Counted from the stretch's first letter, positions 30,545 through 40,640 are shown. The stretch is DNA of 64,000 bases from Azorinus chamasolen (GCA_963576725.1 OY755237.1:62177873-62241872), one strand, 5' to 3'. Numbers and translations: made by a program. The notes: generated from the letters alone by a model not told the origin.

Positions 30545-30735
30545 CACTTTGTCTGCTATAAAAATGGTGTTTGCTTCAACTCAAATATATAAAAAAAATT
30601 CAGTCATTGCAAAAACTACTGATCAAATTTTAAACAACTTTGATCCTGACGAGGCGCCTGGGTGAGTTGCTCGACATTCTTCTAGATCCAAGAGTTTTAC
30701 AAACGCAAGGAGTGTCACACTTTGTAGGCGAAGGG
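30545..30735 (-). mobile_element. D-family MITE, degenerate
   Basis: TTAA 30541-30544 and 30736-30739. CACTTTGTCTGCTA left, GTAGGCGAAGGG right. Core AAACAACTTTGATCCTGACG / TTCTAGATCCAAGAGTTTTA. Confidence 0.7.
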
Positions 30736-30961
30736 TTAACATCGATCAAACGTTATGAGGGGAAGTACTTATTCTATCAAGTCATTTATATTGAACTCTA
30801 TGCCAGCAATGATGCCTAGTCATTCAAATTAAGGTGGCTCTGCGCCCCACGTGCTTGTGGGTGAGGCAAATGTAGCGATGAAAACTGTCTGTTGTATTCG
30901 GACAGTTTTGTTCGTTTCTACCACTTATTTGCATTTACAAAATTGTATGCCATTCCTTTAA

Positions 30962-31154
30962 CCCTTGTTCTGTTCTATATATATTCCAACTTTCAATATC
31001 TACTGAATATTCATTGACAAAATATTTATTTTGAATATGAAAGGTGGAACATTGTGCCATTTTAGAAAGTAAAGAAACTAATCTATTAAATCCCATTAGC
31101 AAACAGAACATCTGTTTGCAGATGCGTGGAAATTTGTTTGTATAAAGGAAAATT
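30962..31154 (-). mobile_element. B-family MITE lacking its core
   Basis: TTAA 30958-30961 and 31155-31158. The outer B sequence is present (CTACTGAATATTCATTGACA, GGTGGAACATTGTGCC), but between CATTAGCAAACAGAA and CATCTGTTTGCAGATGCG the whole hairpin has been excised. Confidence 0.78.
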
Positions 31155-31158
31155 TTAA

Positions 31159-31348
31159 ACACTGTCCTGCTGATATGTCATTTGAAAACAGCGTAGACTC
31201 AACTGAAATACCCCCTGGGGGAATTTTCTCATCGGGGTCCTCACTGTGTATCTTGGTACACTATTTTACACAAATCAATGAATATTCACGGTAAACTTTA
31301 CCTATTTGATATTTGTACTTTTCTTTTTGAACATCCAGCATTGAAAGG
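31159..31348 (+). mobile_element. H-like MITE, degenerate
   Basis: Uses the right TTAA of the B copy as its left boundary. Core AAAACAGCGTAGACTCAACT with centre CCCCCTGGGGG. Right end CATTGAAAGGGGG. The sequence GAATATTCACGG is shared with H and F tails. Confidence 0.6.
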
Positions 31349-31351
31349 GGG

Positions 31352-31778
31352 ATAACTCTTTCGCTGTTATGTGCGAATCTGTGATTACCTTTTCAAACAG
31401 TTGGGGCCCAGAGAAGACACCGAGTGTAACAATTCCTCTTCTCAGGATCGAAACTGTTTAACCCATTCCCTCATAGGCTATTTTAGATACAACCTCTTTG
31501 AATAAATCTACCGAAAAGGAGCATTAAGTAGAGAAAAGGAAATTTTCAGAATTTAGTAGTTTGAAACCATAGTGATAAATAGAGCATGTGCTCCTATAGG
31601 AGCACATGCTCTATTTATCACAATGGTTTCACATTTAGTGACTTAAGCAGTCGTCAAAATCGTAAATATGAGGGAATGGGTTATTAATACTGATAATATT
31701 GTTTAAAGAAACGTCACGTTGAAACCCGAAGTAGACGATAATCTTAGCAGACGGAATTAGTTTGGTGTCTAAAGGGTT
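31352..31778 (+). mobile_element. D-family MITE interrupted by G
   Basis: CTCTTTCGCTGTTATG and core CAAACAGTTGGGGCCCAGAG / AGGATCGAAACTGTTTA precede G. AGACGATAATCTTAGCAGAC and GTGTCTAAAGGG-TTA follow it. Removing G restores a D layout. Confidence 0.7.
31462..31680 (+). mobile_element. G-family TTAA-type MITE, reference copy
   Basis: TTAA 31458-31461, right site TTAT. Ends CCCATTCCCTCATAGG and ATGAGGGAATGGG. Hairpin AAACCATAGTGATAAATAGA, AGCATGTGCTCCTATAGGAG and complements, about 35 bp per arm. Inserted in a D element. Confidence 0.85.
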
Positions 31779-31827
31779 ATACTCATTGAACGTGTTACAT
31801 TCGAATCATTCAACTGCTGATTGATTG

Positions 31828-31905
31828 GATGCCAAACAGGTTGTGTCCTGATGAAAGACAGACTTACTCGACGTCTCATTTGGATCCAAACTGTTTGCAA
31901 TTAGT
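31828..31905. mobile_element. D-like core
   Basis: CCAAACAGGTTGTGTCCTGA and CATTTGGATCCAAACTGTTTGC. The centre (CAGACTTACTCGACGTC) is damaged and the termini are absent. Confidence 0.55.
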
Positions 31906-32072
31906 ATTTACAAAAACATATAAATAATTCATCATAATGTATTCGTTCTGCACTACATATATGTTTTCAAAGAAATTTAAGGCTACTGATCAATTTAGAA
32001 TAATTAGAAATAGCTTATCTTCTGTAAATAAACCCCATGTGTTTTTCTTGCAACAATTATTAGATAATGGCT

Positions 32073-32207
32073 TGAACCCTTTACTCCATGACTATTCATG
32101 TAAGAAATCATGAGTATTAATTAGATTAATTGCTACAGTAGCATATGAACATATGATTGTTTGGTCATTGCAGAATCTGTAGCTTCATAGCTATATCACA
32201 TGTGATA
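32073..32207 (+). mobile_element. F-family left half
   Basis: AACCCTTTACTCCATGACTA and ATTAATTAGATTAATTGC are F. The element is cut at the A-type insertion starting at 32208 and its core is not found afterwards. Confidence 0.65.
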
Positions 32208-32325
32208 TACAGTAAAAGCACTCCACAATTATAACTCAAAAGACGTCTGTTGCCGGATTCTTAGACCAGAGGTAGCTTAATGCAAGACGAAAGTTAAGCG
32301 AAAATCTCCAGTAGAATTAAACAGA
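32208..32325. mobile_element. A4-like MITE, truncated
   Basis: TACAGTAAAAGCACTCCACA, GAGGTAGCTTAATGCAAGAC, AAAGTTAAGCGAAAATCTCC; lost from the hairpin centre onward. Confidence 0.55.
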
Positions 32326-32492
32326 ACATATTCGTACATTATGACAAGTAGTGCTTGATTCATTTAGACGATTGATTGCTATATAAAGCGAGCTTTTGCT
32401 TGGTGTATCCAACTCGTAAAAGGCATTCAAACGTATTTGTTCTATATCCCCTAATTATTTATAGCCGTCTCCATAGGAACATCTGTAGTTAA

Positions 32493-32686
32493 CCCTTACA
32501 ACGCTGAAGGTTCAAAGGGACTATTCTAAATAGGTCAAGCTTAAGATAAATATTTAGAGATTATTCTAAAGTGTAACATGACAAACAGTGCAGATCCTTA
32601 TGAGAAGGCTCATCTAGGAGCCCTCTCATCTAGGTCTACTCTATTTGCAACGGACATTAGTGATCCGTGCCCCACACTGTCAGGGT
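32493..32686 (-). mobile_element. H-family TTAA-type MITE
   Basis: TTAA 32489-32492. CCCTTACAACGCTGAAGG left, GCCCCACACTGTCAGGG right (site then GTAC). Core GACAAACAGTGCAGATCCTT / TAGGTCTACTCTATTTGC. Confidence 0.75.
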
Positions 32687-32785
32687 ACGCGTAATAGTGT
32701 TATGTTTACATATTCAGCACATCTGTGTTATGTGATTATCATTACAAGCAAACACTATTAATCCTCAGCCTACCGTAAAAATATG

Positions 32786-32979
32786 TACAGTTGAAATTCG
32801 ATATCTCGAACTCGGATAACTCGAACTTCGGAATAACTCGTACTCAGCATTTTTAAGACCCGCAATAAACTGTGAACTTGAGAAAATGACCGGACTAGAA
32901 ATTAAACGACTCGAACTTCTGTCATGTCGAACTAATTTGTATGGTCCCTTGAAGTTCGAGATATCGACGTTCAACTGCA
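32786..32979. mobile_element. Pogo/Tigger-like MITE
   Basis: Left TA-CAGTTGAAATTCGATATC and TCGAACTCGG; right GAAGTTCGAGATATCGACG and TTCAACTG. These ends are typical of the pogo/Tigger group as I know it. About 190 bp without transposase. Distinct from A1-A4. The 105-residue minus frame over it is non-coding. Confidence 0.75.
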
Positions 32980-33109
32980 TCTTAATAATCTTATATGCAA
33001 CCTTGATCAATGTTCGATTCGTTAAAACCTTTGAGAACACTGTTGACTGAATGTCAACGAGCTTTGTTACGAGGCGTCTCATCTGGACATAGGCTCTTTA
33101 CTAAAGCCT

Positions 33110-33370
33110 GTCAGATCGCGCTGAACAGACAAAGGATTGTTTTATGTCGTAAATATTTCAATTAATGCTGAAGACATTTATATTGTCTGATGCTATATGA
33201 ATTGTAAATGTCTGTAAACATTTTAAAACAGCTACAGTTTTCTGCCCACTAAACGTATTTATAAGCTAGAAAATGGATAGAAGTCCGTCAAAGCTGTCAC
33301 TCTGTTAGCCAGGTTGGCTTATAATGTAATATAGTACCGGACGTTGACTTACGTGTAGATATTAGTCTTA
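33110..33370. other. Non-coding, nothing recognised
   Basis: Preceded by a D core remnant (GAGGCGTCTCATCTGGAC at 33071-33088). No structure otherwise. Confidence 0.4.
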
Positions 33371-34160
33371 ACACTGCTTCAGATCAGAGTTTGTGTAAAT
33401 GTACATTGTTTACATTGCTACAGATCAGAGTTTGTGTTAATGTACATTGTTTACATTGCTACAGATCAGAGTTTGTGTAAATGCACATTGTTTACATTGC
33501 TACAGATCAGAGTTTGTGTAAATGTACATTGTTTACATTGCTACAGATCAGAGTTTGTGTAAACGTACATTGTTTACATTGCTACATATCAGAGTTTGTG
33601 TAAATGTACATTGTTTACATTTCTACAGATCAGAGTTTGTGTAAATGTAGATTGTCTACATTGCTACAGATTAGCGTTTGTGTAGTGTGTAGATGTAAAT
33701 CGTTAGCATTGCTTCAGATCAAAATTTGTGTAGATGTAAATTGTTTACATTGTTTACATTGTTTCAGATCAGCGTTTGTTTAGATGTAGATTGTTTACAT
33801 TACTACAGTTCGGTGTTTTGCAGATGTAGATTGTTCACATTGCTTCAGATCAGCGTTTGTGTATATGTAAATTGTTCACATTGCTTCAGATTAAAGTTTG
33901 TGTGGATGTAGATTGTTTACATTGCTACAGTTCGATATTTTGCAGATGTACATTGTTAACATTGCTTCCGATCAAAGTTTGTGTAGACGTAGATTGTTTA
34001 CATTGCTACAGTTCGGGGTTTTGCAGATTTGCAGATGTAGATTGTTTACATTGCTTCAGATCAAAGTTTGTGTAGATGTAGATTGTTTACATGGCTTCAG
34101 ACCAAAGTTTGTGTAGATGTAAATTTGTAACATTGCTACAGACCAGTCTTTAGGTAGATA
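33371..34160. repeat. 41 bp tandem array (minisatellite), ~19 units
   Basis: Unit contains CAGATCAGAGTTTGTGTAAA then TGTACATTGTTTACATTGCT. The first six or so units are almost identical. Later ones diverge and alternate with a variant holding CAGTTCGGTGTTTTGCAGAT, indicating a higher-order pattern. The frames at 33726-34116 (repeating Cys/Leu-rich peptides) are by-products. Confidence 0.95.
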
Positions 34161-34265
34161 TAGGTTATTACAGGATGGTAAATGTTAATGTCGCTCATCC
34201 AACATCCTGCTGTTGTCATCATTGCACATGTCTCGACAGCAAGGGACTGGTATTAGATTTAACTA

Positions 34266-34305
34266 TTACAGTAAAATCTCGCTAATACGACCTCCAAAAT
34301 GAAAA
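34266..34305. mobile_element. A1 left-end fragment
   Basis: TTACAGTAAAATCTCGCTAA and TACGACCTCC only. Confidence 0.55.
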
Positions 34306-34336
34306 CAAAACACAACAACAATTGTGAGTGTTTTAA

Positions 34337-34419
34337 CCCATTCCCTCATACTGATGTCTTTTGACGTCTCTGTAAACGCCTTCTGATTCTGGCGCCTTTT
34401 GGCGCCTTCTGACGCCTTC
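34337..34419 (-). mobile_element. G left end with short duplications
   Basis: TTAA 34333-34336, CCCATTCCCTCATACTGATG, then CCTTCTGATTCTGGCGCCTT repeated imperfectly as CTGACGCCTTC. Truncated at the next TTAA, where E lies. Confidence 0.55.
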
Positions 34420-34423
34420 TTAA

Positions 34424-34665
34424 CCCTTCGCTTGCTATTCACGTCAATATACCTACCTGTAAATAGTGAAGACCCAGATGAGACAGCTCCTGCAGGAGCT
34501 GTCTCATCAGGGTCTGCACTATTTACAAGTTGATTGTGCAACCAGTGCACTCCACAGCAGTGATTTCACAGCGAAATACTTATACACAGTGACGATATAT
34601 GTAATTATACAACAGGGCATGGGTAAAGAAGGAGAACTGTATTTTAAAATTCAGCAAGCAAAGGG
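34424..34665 (+). mobile_element. E-family TTAA-type MITE (242 bp)
   Basis: TTAA 34420-34423 and 34666-34669. CCCTTCGCTTGCTATTCACG left, CAGCAAGCAAAGGG right. Hairpin GACAGCTCCTGCAGGAGCTG perfect. Confidence 0.9.
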
Positions 34666-34859
34666 TTAAAATCGGTCTAGAGAATAATTCGCATAGGGTA
34701 GTCTATAAACATTACTTAGTTGATGATACATTTGTACGACTATTGTGTCAGTTTTTCGATATAGACATGCGGAAAACTTATAAAGCTTAAACGAATGCAA
34801 TTTAAGAATTCCAGTAGATCTAAATGCAAATACTAAACATAATTATTAAAAGTATTAAC

Positions 34860-35031
34860 TACGGTAAACCCCTCAAAACAAGTTGGTACAATTTCATGCA
34901 TACAGCTCCTGTGGGGGCTATCTGCTCGACTTTCAAACTGCATTAAGCAGTCACCTTCTAAATAACCGGCGTTGATGCTAATTTTAACGTCCGGTTTAGT
35001 GTGTGTGTGTGTGTGGGGGGGGGGGGTACTG
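34860..35031. mobile_element. A2 MITE with repeat-expanded right end
   Basis: TACGGTAAACCCCTCAAAAC to CGTCCGGTTTAG, then the expected AGGGGTTT is replaced by (GT)n and poly-G before TACTGTA. The left arm is partly deleted. Confidence 0.65.
34999..35024. repeat. (GT)n-(G)n tract
   Basis: About 7 GT units followed by about 12 G, embedded in the end of an A2 element. Confidence 0.95.
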
Positions 35032-35153
35032 TATTTCATTACAACTATTCCTATTTCAACCAATTATGACAGCTGCAGATTTACCGACACTATCGTTGCA
35101 ACAAATGACATGATATTGTGTCTGTCTTTAATAATTGGATCATACTCCCTTAA

Positions 35154-35361
35154 CCCTTTCGCTGCCAATGCCGGATCTATGATTACCTATGCAAACAGTT
35201 TGGATCCAGATGAGACACCGAGTAACACGGCGTCTCATCGGGATCCAAACTGTTTGTTACTGTTACTATGTTTTTGAAACAAAAATGAAGAAAATCAAAA
35301 CAAATGAAAAAATTTAGCAGACGACAAAGTTAGCAGACGACAGAGTTTGGCAGCAAAAGGG
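35154..35361 (+). mobile_element. D-family TTAA-type MITE, reference copy
   Basis: TTAA 35150-35153 and 35362-35365. CCCTTTCGCTGCCAATGCCG left, GTTTGGCAGCAAAAGG right. Core AACAGTTTGGATCCAGATGA, centre ACCGAGTAACACGGC, partner TCATCGGGATCCAAACTGTT. The tail has two direct copies of GCAGACGACA. Confidence 0.88.
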
Positions 35362-35543
35362 TTAAGCGGGAAATCGTTATATAACGTCCTCGACATCACT
35401 TCAGGCATGAAATGTTCTAGACACTTGGCATTTGATGTTGTCAAGGAGACTCTGTACTCATACTTTATCTTAGAACCTAGGTAAAACACGTGCTTTGTGG
35501 CTCGGCACTCCTACTTCAATACACATCGCTTCAAATACATGTA

Positions 35544-35643
35544 TACAGTAGAATCTGCCCCAAGCTGTATTAAGCTACCACCTGCCTTACAGACCCATAA
35601 TTATAACTCTTTTTGATGGACGCTTGAGACGGGTTCTACAGTA
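35544..35643. mobile_element. A4 MITE, 100 bp internal-deletion form
   Basis: TACAGTAGAATCTGCCCC joins directly to AGCTGTATTAAGCTACC. Right end GAGACGGGTTCTACAGTA. The whole left arm and hairpin centre are missing. Confidence 0.7.
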
Positions 35644-35649
35644 ATGGCA

Positions 35650-36080
35650 ATATCTGCATTAGAGAATCTCTTTATTTATTCAGGGATTAAGTCTTTGGCA
35701 TTTCACCCTGGAGACACAGGTTTGATTGCAACAAGCTGAGGAAATATTTATAGCATGCCACTTATCTGTGTTAGGATCGGTTGTCAACGTAAAGAGTCAA
35801 TGCAAAATAATATTACAGATACGAAGTCTGAAAAGTTGACGCTTTTATACTGTAGCTATCAAATACATTTCTAAAACTAATGTACGTATGTCATAATCGA
35901 TGCTAAGGTGTTATAAATACTTCTTAACCTTATTTACATTTACATCTGTCCTGGTTTGGAGTCGTTGTTATCGGTCGTCATCCCGAATAGACTTGGCAAA
36001 AACAAGATTAAATGTAGTGGCACGTATGTATGCACTTGTCGTGTTGTGCGATTTGAGTCTCTTTACTTCATAATTTTCTT
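35650..36080. other. Non-coding, nothing recognised
   Basis: No element or convincing frame. Confidence 0.4.
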
Positions 36081-36084
36081 TGCC

Positions 36085-36158
36085 TTTGCAAACACAGTTG
36101 ACCCAGGTCAGACAGCTCCTGTAGGAAATGTCTTGTCAGAGTCTGCCCTGTTTGCTAC
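36085..36158. mobile_element. Degenerate H/F core palindrome
   Basis: GCAAACACAGTTGACCCAGG, centre CAGCTCCTGTAGGAAATG, partner CAGAGTCTGCCCTGTTTGC. Confidence 0.55.
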
Positions 36159-36249
36159 TATGCTACATATTCTATTGGTTAGCCATGGCAAGTTATTTCC
36201 TTATCTTACAATTATACAACAATTATTCATTAATTAGCATTCTACCTAG

Positions 36250-36411
36250 GACGTAGTTACCGATACGCACTTACGCACTAACGCACTTACGCACGTGCGT
36301 AACACCTATCTGAAAGGTTAGAACATTATCAAGGCAAAACTGGAACAAAAACCGAAGGCTAAGCGGGTGGGGATTAGACTTTGATAACGTTCTGTCATGT
36401 CATGTAAGCTT
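36250..36411. repeat. Dispersed repeat shared with 43835-43965
   Basis: GCGTAACACCTATCTGAAAG, GGAACAAAAACCGAAGGCTA and ACTTTGATAACG recur in order at 43858-43950. Both copies end in ATGTAAGCTTTAACAC/CCATT, where a G element begins. Also holds 10 bp repeats of ACGCACTTACGC at 36264-36297. Confidence 0.7.
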
Positions 36412-36414
36412 TAA

Positions 36415-36563
36415 CCCATTCCTTCATATTGGCGCCTGTTGAGGTCTCTGTAAAAGTCATCTTTTGAAACCAATGTGATACAGGAGCAAATACTCTATTT
36501 ATCACAATGGTTTCTAAAACTACCAATTCAAAATAATTGTCCCGGGGAAATATACGTAAATGG
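36415..36563 (-). mobile_element. G-family MITE, shortened
   Basis: TTAA 36411-36414 and 36564-36567. CCCATTCCTTCATATTGGCG left. Hairpin reduced to AAACCAATGTGATACAGGAG and its right partner TTTATCACAATGGTTTC. Confidence 0.72.
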
Positions 36564-36569
36564 TTAAAA

Positions 36570-36897
36570 ATGTTTATAAGATCAGATATTCAAACATTTT
36601 CGAATTCAAATAATGTTAACGGAATAGAATAAAGATGGCAAAGAAGTTAAAAGAAAGAAAGAATTGAAGGAGTGAAAGAAGTAAAGAAATATGAAAAATA
36701 CAATAGACTAGTTATTTATATAAATATGTTTCGGTGCTAAATTCGTGTTTTAATTGAAATGTTAGTGGCTCCGCTTGTGCGTGACGTTTGAAAAGCTGGG
36801 TTTATATAAATATTGTCAGAGTCAAATGCTGTTTAAATAAGATCCCACATGAAGACTCCTATACTGTGTTAGTGGCGTACTAATATGTTGCCTTATA
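36570..36897. other. Non-coding, nothing recognised
   Basis: A-rich with GAAAGAAAGAAT and GAAGTAAAGAAAT patches. No element seen. Confidence 0.4.
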
Positions 36898-37086
36898 TAC
36901 AGAAAAAAACCTCTTATCTGGGCGTTCAATTTAGTATAAATATCGGTCTTGGAGACAGCGCTTAATGCAGGATGAAACTCAGGCAGAAAGCTCAATTAGT
37001 AGCTTTCTGTATGTATTTCACCCTGCGTTAAGCAGCCACCTGCCTAAAAGTATATAGTTCTTCCGGGTTAGAGGGGTTTTACTTTA
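36898..37086. mobile_element. A2 pogo-like MITE
   Basis: TACAGAAAAAAACCTCTTAT to GTTAGAGGGGTTTTACTTTA. Hairpin AGGCAGAAAGCTCAATTAGT / AGCTTTCTGTATGTATTTCA, mutated centre. Confidence 0.75.
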
Positions 37087-37297
37087 CATATTATGTCAAT
37101 AGCTCATGTGATAGGTTCATCAGTCAGTGCACCAAATGACACCGACAGACTACTACGTTCTATGCTATTATATATGTCTTATTGAGGGTAAATAACATCA
37201 TTTCAGTGTCTCAAAATTTGTTTAATTAGTTTTTCCGGTCCAGTTAAGAGCGCAACAGACCGTAAGAACACTTATCGATGTTCATAATATAACCCCG

Positions 37298-37725
37298 TAC
37301 AGTAAACCCCCTCTAAACCGGACATCCAATTTAGTATAAATATCGGTCTTGTAGTCAGGTGACCGCTTAATGCAGGGTAAAAGTCGTGCTGAAAGCTAAT
37401 CTAGATACTTTCTGCTCGACTTTCAACCTACAATAACCCATTACCTCATAGGCTATTTTAGATACCTCTTTGAATATATCTACCGAAAAGGGGCATTAAC
37501 AAGAGAAAAGGAACATTTTAGAATTGTGTAGTGTGAAACCATTGTGATAAATAGAGAGTTGCTCCTATAGGAGCAAATGCTCTATTTATCACAATGGTTT
37601 CACAGAGTGACTTCTACAGAGTCGTCAAAAGTCGTCAATATGAGGGAATGGGTTAAACAGCAACCTTCTTAACATTATCTAAATTCTTCTCTGCTAGGAT
37701 TTCGGGTAAGAGGGCTTTTGTTTTA
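37298..37725. mobile_element. A2 MITE interrupted by G
   Basis: TACAGTAAACCCCCTCTAAA ... GACTTTCAACCTACAA, then G, then ACAGCAACCTTCTTAACATT and GGTAAGAGGGCTTTTGTTTTA. The insertion is at the TTAA within the A2 GCATTAAGCAGC motif. Confidence 0.75.
37437..37652 (+). mobile_element. G-family TTAA-type MITE
   Basis: Site ATAA at 37433-37436 and TTAA at 37653-37656. CCCATTACCTCATAGG and ATGAGGGAATGGG. Hairpin AAACCATTGTGATAAATAGA, centre GCTCCTATAGGAGC, near perfect. Nested in A2. Confidence 0.85.
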
Positions 37726-37852
37726 TGTTCGAACTTTGAATTCGAACGTACAACACACCCGGTGTCTCATCAGAATCCTAGACAGTTGCGTATGTAACTC
37801 AGCCTTAACTTGTTAGCAAGTGACGACTTGTCTATATGGAGAAATTATACTA

Positions 37853-38012
37853 AGCTACAGATAATGGTGCGTACTCAAATACTAAAATCATCATTTCTCT
37901 ACCAAACCCTGTACTGCGACTACTCTTTAGAATCGTCTCCAAGAGCCCAATCGTCTCGAAGATACGATTCGTAAAAATGGTCACAGTATAGGGTTTGGTA
38001 GAGAAATATTTT
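37853..38012. mobile_element. C-family palindromic MITE
   Basis: AGCTACAGATAATGGTGCGT left. TTTCTCTACCAAACCCTGTA and TATAGGGTTTGGTAGAGAAA arms. The centre contains AATCGTCTCCAAGAG and a second AATCGTCTCGAAGA, i.e. a small duplication. Right end missing. Confidence 0.7.
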
Positions 38013-38095
38013 AAACACAAATTGACAAATAATTAAACAGATCGGACACTGAACAAACTCAGAGTTATTATTCGCGTGCAATCGTGAGCACATCT

Positions 38096-38675
38096 GGGGT
38101 GTGTTTTATTTCCTAAATCATGATTTTGATTATACACAAACTCTTATTCTCGATTGCTATGGTATTAAAACAATTTGATATGACATGTATCAAACATGGC
38201 CGCTGAAACGTTCATCTCACAAACGAAAGTACTCATTGGGTGTGCCTGGCAATTCTTCGAGTTCCAGAGTCGATCAGCTAATATTTTTGTCGAATAATTA
38301 GACAGTCGCATAACAAAAACTAAAACCAAAAATATAAAAAACAAAATTAACAAATAAAATAATAATAATAATAATAAAAATAGATATAATAAAATAAAAG
38401 TATGTTAAGAACATATTTGACTTCGGGGGCAAATAGAAATGCAACTGTTACTTCAAGTGTTACCTCCGATAACCATTTCCAGAATGGTTTATATGTGTGA
38501 CTCCTCTGCTGTTGGTGTAAGTTCCACCATTTTGATTATGATTATATTTTAATCGAGGTCAAAGCTTGATTAGTCTGATTAGAGAACATATTCGTGATTC
38601 GATAAAAAAAAACCGACCGAATCACAATCATGATCTGTAAGCCTGATTCAGATTTGCGATAATAAAACACACCCC
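38096..38675. mobile_element. Inverted-repeat element, 580 bp, unclassified
   Basis: GGGGTGTGTTTTATT at the left pairs with AATAAAACACACCCC at the right (15 bp). Subterminal ATCATGATTTTGATTAT also has a loose partner near 38535. It contains an (AAT)n tract at 38355-38380 and no transposase frame. No convincing target duplication. Confidence 0.6.
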
Positions 38676-38792
38676 TGGTTGACAATCTCAGTGCAGTTGT
38701 GATTTTTTGTTGGATTGTAGGGTGATTGTTCTTGTAAATATTAACCCTTCCGAGGGCTGAACTATCAGAGTGGAATATACATCGGAATATAA

Positions 38793-39010
38793 CATTACCT
38801 TATAAGCTATTTTTTTTAGATTCAATCTCTTTGTATAAATATTCCGAAAAGGAGCATTTGGTAGAGAAAATGATATTTCAGAATTGTGTAGCTTTGAAAC
38901 CATTGTGATAAATGCAGCATTTGCTCCTATGGAGCAAATGCTCCATTTACCACAATGGTTTCAACAAGTTCATACAGATATGCTAAAAGGGGTCAATATG
39001 AGGGAAAGGA
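38793..39010 (+). mobile_element. G-family MITE
   Basis: ATAA-CATTACCTTATAAGC left, ATGAGGGAAAGGACTAA right. Hairpin AAACCATTGTGATAAATGCA, centre TTTGCTCCTATGGAGCAAAT. A different TTAA-type end (TTAACCCTTCCGAGGGC) lies just before it at 38741, the stub of another family. Confidence 0.78.
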
Positions 39011-39062
39011 CTAAACTCTTGAGTTCACTCAGTACGAAATCATTAAATCTGCTAAAGGGTTT

Positions 39063-39180
39063 TGAATGACAACTGTGTAGACCGTGATCACGTGGTTCCT
39101 CTGATATTGACCGAGTGTCAAACGACCTCGATCATGATGAGACATCGAATGCCTCTCATCTGGATGAAAGCTGTTAACAA
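39063..39180. mobile_element. F/H core stub and D-like core
   Basis: GACAACTGTGTAGACCGTGA at 39067 is a half core. TCAAACGACCTCGATCATGA / CATCTGGATGAAAGCTGTTA at 39118-39178 is a mutated D palindrome. Confidence 0.45.
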
Positions 39181-39217
39181 TTGCGGGTGAGGTTGCAAAT
39201 AAGGATCGGTATCAAGC

Positions 39218-39423
39218 TACAGTAAAACCTCTCTTAACCGGAATTCTAGTAGAGAATAATTTAGATATGTAGGCACGTGACTGCTTAATGCAGGGTGAAA
39301 GTCATGCAGAAAGCTCCTCTAGGAGCTTTCTGCATGACTTTCACCCTGTATTAAGCTGTCACCTGTCTCCAAGACCGATATTTATACGAAATTTAATGTC
39401 CGGTTAAGAGAGGTTTTACTGTA
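39218..39423. mobile_element. A2 pogo-like MITE, well preserved
   Basis: TACAGTAAAACCTCTCTTAA to GAGAGGTTTTACTGTA. Hairpin GGGTGAAAGTCATGCAGAAA, centre GCTCCTCTAGGAGC, near perfect. Orientation opposite to 51776-51983 (GACCGATATTTATAC is on the right). Confidence 0.88.
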
Positions 39424-39863
39424 TTTCAATTAACGACAAAGCTCAAACCGGTCGAGACTGTCAGCACTGGAGTTCGTTATATAGAACGCCGATCATCCGC
39501 AATGATATATAAAGGCTTCATTCTACTGTGTACTTAAATATCCATATGCAGTTATTTTCAAATGTTATCCAACATTGCACATTATTGATTACACGTCATA
39601 AACTTGCATGTCCTCGATCCATCATTCCTCACAGCATTTTATTGCAAATTCACGACTTTTACTTCAGTAATTTATAACCTCGCATTACAAGCTTTTCACT
39701 TCAGAGGTTTTGTTTTGATTTGTTGGTTTAATAGTGTGCTGTCTTTAGAGCTACATGTAAGCGATACCTAGAAGACGATGTAAATACAGATAACCCGGCT
39801 TTGTGAGTTCTTCCAAATGAAAATATTTGGAACTCTTTGACTTTGTCCTATACCAAGGCACTA
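39424..39863. other. Non-coding, nothing recognised
   Basis: Ends with a short imperfect palindrome near 39808-39845 (AGTTCTTCCAAATG / ATTTGGAACTCTT). Confidence 0.4.
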
Positions 39864-39867
39864 TTCA

Positions 39868-40109
39868 CTCTTCGCTTGCTGAATTTTAAAATACATTTCT
39901 CCTTCTTTACCCATGCCCTGTTGTATAATTACATATATCGTCACTGTGTACAAATATTTCGCTGTGCAATCACTGCTGTGGGGTGCACTGGTTGCACAAT
40001 CAACTTGTAAATAGTGCAGACCCTGATGAGACAGCTCCTGCAGGAGCTGTCTCATCTGGGTCTTCACTATTTACAGGTAGGTATATTGACGCGAATAGCA
40101 AGCGAAGGG
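39868..40109 (-). mobile_element. E-family MITE (242 bp)
   Basis: Left site mutated (TTCA), right TTAA 40110-40113. CTCTTCGCTTGCTG left, GCAAGCGAAGGG right. Hairpin GACAGCTCCTGCAGGAGCTG perfect. Confidence 0.88.
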
Positions 40110-40383
40110 TTAAGAACCTCTGGTATAATTTCAGTCGTTGATCGGACCATCGATATCGGCCTCGAAAGCGAACATTCCATAGATTGAATTATGAACAATA
40201 CTCGTCCTTAGTGGTGAGAGACTTTCACAAATGTTCACGGAGTATCCAAAACGGCCATTAATGTCTCAGGAAAAACAAGTAAACTAATACCCATGTTCAT
40301 TATTGTGAATTCACGTTATGAATCTAAAGATAGTGAAAATTCGAATTTGATGTCTGACGATAATGCAGTATAAGCGGGCTTAA

Positions 40384-40621
40384 CCCTTTCCCTGTTCTAT
40401 ATCTATTACAAATTCCAATACCTACTGAATATTCATGGACAAAATAGTTATAATGAAATATGGAAGGTGGAACATTGTAGCCATTTTAGAAAGTATAGAA
40501 ACAGATTTATCAAATTCCATTAGCAGAGCAGACCCTGATCAGACGGTTCCTCTAGGAGCCGTCTAATCTGGGTCTACTCTGTTTGCAGGTGTGTGAAAAC
40601 AGGTTTATATGAGGGAAAGGG
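40384..40621 (-). mobile_element. B-family TTAA-type MITE
   Basis: TTAA 40380-40383 and 40622-40625; ends CCCTTTCCCTGTTC and ATGAGGGAAAGGG. Core CAGAGCAGACCCTGATCAGA / CTAATCTGGGTCTACTCTGT, centre GTTCCTCTAGGAGC. The left outer core half is shortened. Confidence 0.85.
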
Positions 40622-40640
40622 TTAAACAAGAGGTCTAATG

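Noticed and set aside
30269..30547. 92-residue minus frame as a possible exon
   Set aside because: No homologue recognised, no clear splice context, and it overlaps the left end of a D element.
33726..34116. Cys/Leu-rich repetitive peptides on the plus strand
   Set aside because: Translation of the 41 bp array in several frames. 41 is not a multiple of 3, so no single repeated peptide is maintained.
33371..34160. CRISPR-like array
   Set aside because: Continuous tandem repeats without unique spacers, in an animal-type genome.
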